Assembly: GCF_001411555.2 (NCBI RefSeq)
Contig: NC_049901.1
Coordinates: 25,594,562-25,658,561 of the forward strand
Length of the DNA: 64,000 bases
Direction: 5' to 3'
Source: Juglans regia
Lineage: Eukaryota; Streptophyta; Magnoliopsida; Fagales; Juglandaceae
The notes beneath the pieces are model-generated. The model worked only from the letters and a program-made list of their open reading frames with translations, was not told the DNA's origin and did not search any database. Shown piece after piece: positions 49,465-58,127 of this stretch. The translations under genes were made by a program, and so were the position numbers. Within the stretch, counting starts at the first letter, position 1. Each line of letters begins with the position of its first letter.

Positions 49465-50753
49465 CTACAAGAAAGAAACAACAACACTAGGCAAAGAGTC
49501 GTTAAATTCGTTATTATAAAAGTTTGCCTTAGCATAAAAACTCACTTTTGTCTTTCTATTTCTCTTTGCAATCTTTCTTTCTTTTTCCTCTTGTGGCTCA
49601 TCTCTTTTTTCTTGACTCTCAACCACCTCTCTATTTTCTTTTTCACTCTCTCTTTCTTTTGATGTTTTGGCCTCATTCTCTTTGTTTTTTTCACTCTCTC
49701 TTTTTCTTTCACTCTTCTCTTGTTTTGAACTCTCGGCCTCACAATTGTTTTTCAACTCATTCTCTTTTTTTCTTGAGGTTTCAGCCTCACCCAAATCTTT
49801 TCTCTTAGGTAGTTCGGTCTTTCCCATTGTAACAACTTGATCATTTTTGTCCCACTTTAGTTTCCAATGAGTACTAGAAACCGAAGTATACCTTGATGTA
49901 CCCTTTCCTTTTAGCCGCCTCTCCACCTTCATAGCCATATGCACTATATCCTCTACCTCCACCTAATGTTGCAACTTAACTCCATTGGCTATCTCCCTAT
50001 TTAACCCACTCAAAAATATTTTAATTGTGGCCTCCCGATCCTCCACTACATTAGCCCGAATCATAACCAACTCCATCTCCTTATGGTAATCCTCTACACT
50101 CCTAGACCCCTGTGAAAGATTTTGTAGTTTTTGGTTGAGGTCTCTATAGTAGTGGCTAGGTACAAATCTCCGCCTCATGATAGCTTTCAACTCTCTCCAT
50201 GTTTCTACAGGCCTTTCAAGATTCCTCCCCCTATTGGATACTAATTGATCCCACCAAATAATCGCATAATCAGTGAACTAATTACAGCCAACTTCACCTT
50301 CTTTTCCTCAGAGTAATTATGACAATCAAACACCAACTCTATTTTTTTCTCCCACTCTAAATAAAATTCAGGGCCAGTTCTACCTTGGAATGATGGTATT
50401 TTCATTTTGATGCTCTCAAGGTTCTTATCTACTCCATCTCGACCCCCAGAGTTTGCCTTAAGGCCTCTTCCATGCCTAACGCCTCTATGTCCACCCAATC
50501 TAACTTCAGATGTTAAGCCTTCTTCATCCTCACCAAACTCTCCATTCTTATACCCATTCTCAATTCTAGGCTCACGTCGCCTCCTATCTCTCTCACCTTG
50601 CAAATTTCTAATCACTGCTTCTTGATTATCCATACTATCCCTCACTTCACCCAACACCAAGTTCAACTACTCAAACTGTTGTTGCATGGCTTGCAACACA
50701 ATGGATGAGTTATATTCTCTCCCCCTTAGTGATGAGCTACTCCGATGAGACAT
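49465..50753 (-). pseudogene. Decayed gag and charged linker of element B
   Basis: Sense order: ATG at 50753, a stop in the N-terminal coil, LNLVLGEVRDSMD near 50630-50665, the capsid-like core MKIPSFQGRTG near 50370-50405, RRRFVPSHYYRDL near 50150-50175 and SVEDYHKEMELV near 50070-50100, then HMAMKVERRLKGKG near 49910-49945. After this come Lys/Glu/Ser repeats instead of zinc knuckle and protease. Three frame interruptions are visible. Compared with element D, PR and the CCHC motif are deleted. Confidence 0.8.
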
Positions 50754-51164
50754 TATAATGTGCTACACAAAAAGAAAGTTAGTGGAAAACCTCACACACT
50801 CCTTTACGTGTTTGCACTCGAATACTGGCACTCTACTACTCGTGCTTCACTCTTAATTGGCATTTTCCCAATAATAGTCTCACACTCTCTTGCCTTTTAC
50901 CTCAAGAACTTTCCCACTCAAGTTCTTTCAGAACTAAATGAACTCAATCAAGACAAGGCAATCTTGTTTTATCCCAACTAGTAATTAGATCCAAGAAACA
51001 AGAATAAGAGAAACATGAAGGAATAAAAATGGCACGAGAATCAATGAACTTATACGAATGAAAGAGTAAGAATAAGACAAGATACCAACTTGAGTGATGT
51101 ATGCAGCAGCCTCTTTGAATATGCTACCTTCTCTTTTCTTCATCTTCTTCTTTTTTTTTTTTTT

Positions 51165-51276
51165 GGAATTTTCTTTTCTTTTCTTTTCCTTTCCTTTCTT
51201 TTCTTTTCTTTTCTTTTCCTTTCCTTTCTTTTCTTTTCTTTTCTTTTCTTTTCTTTTCCTTTCTTTTCTTTTCTCT
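51165..51276 (-). repeat. GAAAA/GAAAG microsatellite in the leader of element B
   Basis: About 110 bases of TTTTC and TTTCC units on the plus strand (purine-rich in sense), between primer-binding site and gag. The same tract at the same place occurs in three other copies (55630-55705, 57547-57660, 63898-63935). Lys/Glu-rich and Phe/Ser-rich frames over it are artefacts. Confidence 0.9.
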
Positions 51277-51599
51277 AATTCATCCACAAACAACAATATT
51301 CAATTGTGAAAACCAACCAATTGAATTCAAACACACAAACATGGACAATGAAATAGAAGAGAATCAACGGAACGACACTCCAAGCAATTGACAAACTTAG
51401 AGATGCAGGAAACCCTAGAATTTTGAAACCCTAGGTGATGCAAATTTCAGTCAAACCCAAAACCCTAAGAATTTTGGCAGCCTACTTTTTGTTTCAATTT
51501 TTTTTTTGTTTTTTTGGCAACCCTAGAACAATGAAGCCCTAGAATTAAATTTAAGGATGCTAAAATTAAAAGATAGAATCAGACCTGATTGGAAACCTT

Positions 51600-51614
51600 G
51601 CTCTGAATACCAAA
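51600..51614 (-). other. Primer-binding site of element B
   Basis: TTTGGTATTCAGAGC in sense follows the LTR end directly. It is one base longer than the common plant TGGTATCAGAGC site complementary to initiator tRNA-Met, and all copies here share the extra T. Confidence 0.75.
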
Positions 51615-51807
51615 TGATATGAACCCGCGGGAAAGGAATCCCTTGAACCCACAATCAATTTGAAAACTCCCCAAGAAAGCCAAAAATCAAGGTCAAGGAT
51701 GGAGAATCTAGACCCGATGAGAACTCGTTTCAAGAACCTAGATTATATTAAAATCTAGACCCGTCTCAAGAACCCAGATTACAAAGGAGGAACGCCACAA
51801 AGGTTGG
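51615..51807 (-). repeat. 5' LTR fragment of element B
   Basis: It covers only the last ~190 bases of the LTR in sense. It breaks off in AAAGGTTGGGATC, where LTR wording AAAGGTTG meets gag wording GGGATCAATTAG of element D, a short-homology junction. Confidence 0.85.
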
Positions 51808-51816
51808 GATCAATTA

Positions 51817-52299
51817 GTGACTAATGTAGAGGAGGAGGACCGAGAGGCCACCATGGCTAGATTTTTGAGTGGGTTGAATAGGGACATAGCCAATGTAATT
51901 GAATTGCAGCATTATGTGGAGATAGAGAACATGGTGCACATGGCTATGAAGGTGGTGAGGCAAGTAAAGAGAAAAGGGACAGCAAGGTACACTTCGGTTT
52001 CTAGCACTACTTGGAAATCAAAATGGGATAGGAACGATCCAGCTGAAGCAAAGAGAAAGACCGAACCACCTAAGGGAAAAGATGAGGGAACTAGCAACAA
52101 ACCCAAGGTAAAATCCCAACCTTCACGGAATAGATATATCAAATGTTTGGGTTCAAGGCACATTGCTTCTCAATGTCCAAATAGGAGGGTGATGATTATG
52201 CATGACAATGGGGAGGTGATGACTGGAGTGAGGATGATAGTGATGAGGTGCTCGAGTTGGATGATGCTAGTGATGATGATGGAGTGGTATACCCTGTGA
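51817..52299 (+). pseudogene. gag C-terminal segment of element D
   Basis: It starts in WDQLVTNV and lacks about 30 residues before EEEDREATMARFLSGLNRD. Next come VHMAMKVVRQVKRKGTARY and a basic region. The zinc knuckle reads KCLGSRHIASQCPNRR; the first of its expected C-x2-C pair is replaced (IKC), so the CCHC motif is damaged. The frame shifts into the protease frame near 52250. Confidence 0.8.
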
Positions 52300-53000
52300 C
52301 AGGTGAGTCTCTTGTTGCCAGGCGTGCTCTTAATGCACACATTAAGGTGGATGATGTAGAGCAACAGAGAGAGAACATTTTCCATACTAGATGCCATGTC
52401 AACAATAAGGTATGTAGTATGATCATTGATGGAGGGAGTTGTACTAATGTGGCTAGCACTACTTTGGTTGAGAAATTGAATTTACCAACCTTAAAACACT
52501 CTAGACCATACAAATTGCAGTGGTTGAATGATTGTGGAGAGGTTAAGGTGGATAAACAAGTATTAGTTACTTTTTCTATTGGGAAGTATCAGGATGAGGT
52601 GCTTTGTGATGTTGTGCCTATGCATGCGGGCCATATTTTGTTGGGGAGGCCGTGGCAGTATGATAGGAGAGTGACACATGATGGGTTCAAGAACATGTAC
52701 AGCTTTGAAAAGGAGGGCAAAACAAATAAACTTGCTCCTTTAACTCCAAGCCAGGTCTATGAGGACCAACTGAAATTGAAAAGTAAGGTTGCTCAAAAAA
52801 GAAAGAGTGAAAATGAGAGTAATCAGAAAAGAAAGAGTGTAAATGAGAGTGATCAAAAAAGAAAGAGTGAGAGTGAAAATGAGCATAAAAGAAAGAGTGA
52901 AAAAGAAAATAGAGAGGTGGCTGAGAGTAAAAAAAAAGAGTGGAGCCACGAGAGAAAAAAGAAAGAGAGTCTTCTGAGAGAAAAGGAAAGGCAAAAGTGA
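52248..53000 (+). pseudogene. Aspartic protease and charged linker of element D
   Basis: The retroviral-type aspartic protease is seen as MIIDGGSCTNVAS (active site Asp-Gly-Gly-Ser, as in many plant gypsy elements), followed by LVTFSIGKYQDEVLCDVVPM and HILLGRPWQYDR. Residues of about 175-250 are a linker built of KRKSE-type units (KRKSENESNQ, KRKSVNESDQ, KRKSESENEH). A frameshift near 52990 leads into the RT frame. Confidence 0.85.
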
Positions 53001-53695
53001 GTTTCTATGCAAGAGAGAGTGAGGTTAAGAGGGCTTTCTTCGCAGATCGGCCTATGATTTTTCTTGTCTATAAAGTGTCTTATCTTACTCTTGATGAAAC
53101 TAACCAGTCTCTTCCTAGTTTGGCTGTTTCTTTGTTGCAGGAGTTTGAGGATGTATTCCCGGAGGAGATGCCAAATGAGTTACCACCCATTAGAGGCATT
53201 GAGCACCAGATTGACTTTATGCCCGGGGCTGCTATTCCAAACCGACCAGCTTATAGGAGTAATCCAGAGGAGACAAAGGAGGTTCAGAGGCAAGTTGAGG
53301 ATTTGATGAGCAAAGGGTTCGTGAGGGAGAGCATGAGCCCTTGTGCAGTACCAGTGCTACTAGTGTCAAAGAAGGATGGGACGTGGAGGATGTGCATTGA
53401 TTGCAGGGCGGTCAATAATATCACAGTAAAGTATTGCCATCCCATTCCTAAATTGGATGATATGCTTGATGAATTGCATGGCTCATGTATTTTCAGTAAA
53501 ATTGATCTTAAAAGTGGGTACCATCAAATTAGAATGAAAGAGGGTGATGAATGGAAAACTACTTTTAAGACTAAGTATGGGATTTATGAATGGCTGGTTA
53601 TGCCATTTGGACTTACAAATGCGCCCAGTACTTTCATGAGATTAATGAACCATGTTCTACGTGCATTCATAGGCAAGTTTGTGGTTGTGTACTTT
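52940..53695 (+). pseudogene. 5' part of the element D reverse transcriptase, cut within YFDD
   Basis: It contains [11 protein letters not shown], then [30 protein letters not shown] and [12 protein letters not shown] with its catalytic Asp, and ends FVVVYF. The next codons of the YFDD catalytic motif lie more than 7 kb away at 60734 because element C1 inserted precisely there. Otherwise it is nearly identical to element A. Confidence 0.92.
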
Positions 53696-53985
53696 TGATA
53701 TGAACCCGCGGGAGCGGAATTCCCTTGAACCCACAATCAATTTGAAAACTCTCCAAGAAAGCCAAAAATCAAGTCAATGGATGGAGAGAACCTAGACCCA
53801 ATGAGAACTCGTTTCAAGAACCTAGATTATATCAAAATCTAGACCCGTTGAAAAACCCGTCTCAAGAACCCAAATTATAAAGGAGGAACGCCCACAAAGG
53901 TTGTGATTTACCTTTGATAAGTTCAAAAGTTCAATTAAGAACAAGAGGAGATAAACTCAACTCACAAATAAAATTCAATATTGTC
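53696..53985 (-). repeat. 3' LTR remnant of element C1
   Basis: It matches the end of the family LTR (sense: CAATATTGAATTTTATTTGTGAG to TTCATATCA). Upstream in sense it is fused to the Lys/Glu linker in the word AATATTGTC. Confidence 0.85.
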
Positions 53986-55205
53986 TTTTTATTTCTCTCT
54001 ACAATCTCTTTTTCTTTTTCCTCTTGTGTCTCCACTCTTTTTTCTTGACTCTCAACCACCTCTCTATTTTCTTTTTCTCTCTCTCTTTCTTTTGATGTTT
54101 CGGCCTCATTCTCTTTTTTCCTCTCACTCTCTTTGTTCTTTTCACTTTCTGTTTTTCTTTCACTCTCCTCTTTTTTTGAACTCTTGGCCTCACAATTGTT
54201 TTTCAACTCATTCTCTATTTTTCTTGAGGTTTCAGCCTCACCCAAATCTTTTCCCTTTGATGGTTCGGTCTTCCCCTTTGCTACAACTTGATCATTTTTG
54301 TCCCACTTTGGTTTTCAAGGAGTACTAGAAATCGAAGAATACCTTGACGTACCCTTTCCTTTTAGCCTTCTCTCCACCGTCATAGCCATGTGCACCATGT
54401 CCTCTACCTCCTCATAATGTTGCAACTCAACTACATTGGCTATCTCCCTATTCAACCCCCTCAAAAATCTTGTCATCGTGGCCTCCCGATCATCCACTAC
54501 ATTAGCCCAAATAATAGCCACCTCCATCTCCTTATGGTAGTCCTCTACACTCCTAGACCCCTGTATAAGATTTTCTAATTTTTGGTAGAGGTCTCTATAG
54601 TAGTGGCTAGGTACAAATCTCCGCCTCATGATAGCTTTCATCTCTCTCCATGTTTCTACAGGTCTCTCAAGATTCCTCCTCCTATTGGTCACTAATTGAT
54701 CCCACCAAATAGTCGCATAATCAGTGAACTCAATTACAGCCAACTTCACCTTCTTCTCCTCAGAGTAATTATGACAATTAAACACCAACTCTATTCTTTT
54801 CTCCCACTCTAAATAAACTTCAAGGTCAGTTCTACCTTGGAATGATGGTATTTTCATTTTGATATTCCCAAGGTTCTTATCTACTCTATCTCGACCCCCT
54901 GAGTTTGCCCTAAGGCCTCTTCCATGCCTAACTCCTCTATGTCCACCCAATCCAACTTCAGATGTTAAGCCTTCTTCATCCTCACCAAACTCTCCATTCT
55001 TATACCCATTCCCAATTCTAGACTCACGTCACCTCCTATCTCTCTCACCTTGCAAATTTCTAATCACTGCATCTTGATTATCCATACTATCCCACACTTC
55101 ACCCAACACCAAGTTCAACTGCTCAAACTGTTGTTGCATGGCTTGCAATACAAAGGATGAGTTATCTACTCTCCCCCTTGGTGATGCGCTACTCCGATGA
55201 GACAT
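53986..55205 (-). pseudogene. gag and charged linker of element C1
   Basis: Gag starts at ATG 55205, with a stop in the RDRRR region near 55030. From 54950 to 54315 an open 211-codon stretch covers the capsid-like core: KIPSFQGRTDLEVYLEWEKR, FTDYATIWWDQLVTNRRRN, MRRRFVPSHYYRDLYQKLE, SVEDYHKEMEV and HMAMTVERRLKGKG. Glu/Lys-rich linker sequence follows (54245-53990) with no zinc knuckle or protease, as in element B. Retroviral-type gag forms the particle; this copy is broken. Confidence 0.82.
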
Positions 55206-55629
55206 TATCAGGCGCTACACAAGAGAATGTTAGTGGCAAAAAAAAAAAGTAAACCTCACACACTCCCTCACGTGTTTACACTTGAATAATGACACTCCAC
55301 TCGTGTTTCACTCTTAATTGGCTTTTTTCGATGATAGTCTCACACTCTCTTTGCCTTTTACCTCAAGAGTTTTCCCACTCAAGTTCTTTAAGAACTAATT
55401 GACTCAATCAAGACAAAGCAACCTTGTTTTATCCCAACTAGTAATTAGGTCCAAGAAACAAGAACAAGAGAAACACGGAAGGAATGAAAAAAAAATGACA
55501 CGTGAATCAAGGAAATTACACGAATGAAACAGTAACAATAAGACAAGATACCAACTAGAATCACCCCCTTTGATGATAAGGCTCAAGAAAAAAAATCTCG
55601 ATTTTTTTTTTTTCATGATTTTTTTTTTT

Positions 55630-55705
55630 CCGAATTTTCTTTTCTTTTCCTTTCCTTTCTTTTCTTTTCTTTTCTTTTCTTTTCTTTTCCTTTTCTTTTC
55701 TTTTC
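55630..55705 (-). repeat. GAAAA-rich microsatellite in the leader of element C1
   Basis: TTTTC/TTTCC units on the plus strand between gag and primer-binding site, shorter than in elements B and C2. Confidence 0.85.
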
Positions 55706-56011
55706 TCTAATTCATCCACAAACAGCAATAGTCAATTGTGAAAACCAACCAAGTGAATTCAAACACACAAAAATCGACAATGAAATAGACGAGACTCAAC
55801 GGAACGGCACTCGAAGCAATTGAAAAACATAGAGATGCAGGAAACCCTAGGTGATGCAAATTTCGGCCAAACCCAAAATCCTAGGAATTTTGGCAGCCTA
55901 CTTCTTCTTTCTATTTTTTTTTTTTTTGGTAACCCCAGAACAATGAAGCCCAATAATTAAATTTAAGGATGCTAAAATTAAAAGATAGAATCAGATCTGA
56001 TTGGAAACCTT

Positions 56012-56026
56012 GCTCTGAATACCAAA
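56012..56026 (-). other. Primer-binding site of element C1
   Basis: TTTGGTATTCAGAGC in sense, directly after the 5' LTR end at 56027. Identical to the sites of elements B, C2 and E. Confidence 0.75.
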
Positions 56027-56488
56027 TGATATGAACCCGCGGGAACGGAATTCCCTTGAACCCACAATCAATTTGAAAACTCCCCAAGAAAGCAAAAAAT
56101 CAAGTCAAATGGATGGAGCACCTAGACCCGATGAGAACCCGTTTCAAGAACCTAGATTATATCAAAATCTAGACCCGTTGAAGAACCCGTCTCAAGAACC
56201 CAAATTATAAAGGAGGAACGCCACAAAGGTTGTGATTTACCTTTCATAAGTTCAAAAGTTCAATTAAGAACAAGAGGAGATAAACTCAACTCACAATGAA
56301 TAAATTCATCAAATTTGATAAACTTCATAAACTAATTAGAATGAGGCTACATAGAGTATTTAAAGCAAAACCTATTGAAACCCTAGCCAAAATAAACCCT
56401 CATCTTCCAAAAGTGCCCTTGGGATGAATAGTGCCGCGGCTACAGTGCCGCGCTACAGTGACTTGGCTACAGTAACACTAATTCTAGT
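56027..56488 (-). repeat. 5' LTR of element C1, inner part
   Basis: TGATATGAACC at 56027 to CTAGT at 56488, where element C2 is inserted. The outer part continues at 60465-60733 starting with the duplicated CTAGT. The two parts together make a full-length LTR of about 726 bases. Confidence 0.9.
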
Positions 56489-57210
56489 TGATGGGAACCA
56501 AGGTGGGCCTAGTCTTAAAGATATGTTGCAAGTACCAGATGGGTCAAATACAAGTTCAAGGGCTTGAACGATGAAGATTATGCTTTGATTCATTTCATAA
56601 GCTATGGAAAGGGCAACAACATGACTTATAGGCTTTGGACACTTAAAGACTTTCAACTTATTTAATTAATTTCAAGGACCTATTTTATTTGCTTAGAATA
56701 ATTGGGTTTATGTCTATGCAAGGGCATATTGGGAAAGTTATTATTTTATTGAACTAGGGTTAGGGTTACTGTAGCGAGTTACTGTAGCACCGTACTGTAG
56801 CCGCGGCACTGTTCATCCAGGGGCACTTTTGGAAGATGGGGGGTTTATTTTGGCTAGGGTTTCATTATGTTTTGCTTTAAATACTCTATGTGGCCACATT
56901 TTAATCAAATAATGAAGTTTATGAAATTTGATGAATTTATTCATTGTGAGTTGAGTTTTACTCCTCTTGTTCTTAATTGAACTTTTGAACTTATCAAAGG
57001 TAAATCACAACCTTTGTGGCGTTCCTCCTTGGTAATCTGGGTTCTTGAGACGGGTTCTTCAACGGGTCTAGATTTTAATATAATCTAGGTTCTTGAAACG
57101 AGTTCTCATTGGGTCTAGGTTCTCCATCCATTGACTTGATTTTGACTTTCTTGGGGTATTTTCAAATTGACTGTGGGTTCAAGGGATTCCTTTCCTGCGG
57201 GTTCATATCA
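56489..57210 (+). repeat. 5' LTR of element C2 (722 bp)
   Basis: Complete TG...CA LTR of the 722-bp subfamily. It carries three TACTGTAGC motifs (56768-56810) and TTTAAATA at 56877-56884. Confidence 0.92.
56877..56884 (+). promoter_or_regulatory. TATA-like box of the C2 LTR
   Basis: TTTAAATA in the context GCTTTAAATACTC, about 70-100 bases after the TACTGTAGC cluster. The same spacing occurs in every LTR of the family, so it is the likely core promoter. Confidence 0.5.
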
Positions 57211-57225
57211 TTTGGTATTCAGAGC
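57211..57225 (+). other. Primer-binding site of element C2
   Basis: TTTGGTATTCAGAGC directly after the LTR end. It resembles the initiator tRNA-Met site with one extra T. Confidence 0.75.
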
Positions 57226-57546
57226 AAAGTTTCCAATCAGGTCTGATTCTATCTTTTAATTTTAGCATTCTTAAATTTAATTCTAGGGCTTCATTGTTCT
57301 AGGGTTGCCAAAAAAAAAAAAAAAATAGAAACAAAAAGTAGGCTGCCGAAATTGTTAGGGTTTTGGGTTTGGCTGAAATTTGCATCACCTAGGGTTTCAA
57401 AATTCTAGGATTTTCTGCATCTCTAAGTTTGTCAATTGCTTGGAGTGACGTTCCATTGATTCTCTTCTACTTCATTGTCCATGCTTGTGTGTTTGAATTC
57501 AATTGGTTGGTTTTCACAACTGACTATTGCTGTTTGTGGATGAATT

Positions 57547-57660
57547 AGAGAAAAGAAAAGAGAGGAAAAGAAAAGAAAAGAAAAGAAAAGAAAGGAAAGG
57601 AAAAGAAAAGAAAAGAAAGGAAAGGAAAGGAAAGGAAAAGAAAAGAAAAGAAAATTCAAA
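57547..57660 (+). repeat. GAAAA/GAAAG microsatellite in the leader of element C2
   Basis: About 114 bases of nearly pure AAAAG/AAAGG purine repeat, followed by a poly-A run to 57675. Same position relative to the LTR as in elements B, C1 and E. Confidence 0.9.
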
Positions 57661-58127
57661 AAAAAAAAAAAAAAAGAGGATGAAGAAAAAGAGAAGGTAG
57701 CATATTCAAAATTGCTACATTGTTACAACAAAGAGAAAGAAAGAAATTTGTTGATTAAACCTTATGATCAAAGGGGCTGCTGCATACATCACTCAAGTTG
57801 GTATCTTGTCTTATTGTTACTTTTTCATTCGTATAACTTCATTGATTCTCCTGTCATTTTTATTCCTTCATGTTTCTCTTGTTCTTGTTTCCTGGATCTA
57901 ATTACTAGTTGGGATAATACAAGGTTGTATTGTCTTGATTTAGTTCAACTAGTTCTTAATGAACTTGAGTGGGAAAACTCTTGAGGTAAAAGGCAAGAGA
58001 GTGTGAGATTATTATCGAGTAAAAAGCCAATTCAGAGTTACACACGAGTGGAGTGTCATTATTTGAGTGTAAACACGTAAGGGAGTGTGTGAGGGTTTTC
58101 ACTAACATTCTTTTTGTGCAGCACATT

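Larger units (their letters stand above)
47598..51807 (-). mobile_element. CRM-like element B: non-autonomous, RT-less, minus orientation
   Basis: Order in sense: truncated 5' LTR (51615-51807), primer-binding site (51600-51614), leader with GAAAA-rich tract, decayed gag (49963-50753), Lys/Glu-rich linker (49530-49780), a pol remnant without RT (48247-49452), and a complete 3' LTR (47598-48325). The outer part of the 5' LTR is missing because the sequence switches to plus-strand gag of element D at about 51808, so no target duplication can be scored (ACCAT lies to the left). Protease and zinc knuckle are also absent. Confidence 0.85.

Noticed and set aside
50985..51296. Lys/Glu-rich 103-codon frame
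   Set aside because: Over the GAAAA microsatellite of the leader, not in the gag frame.
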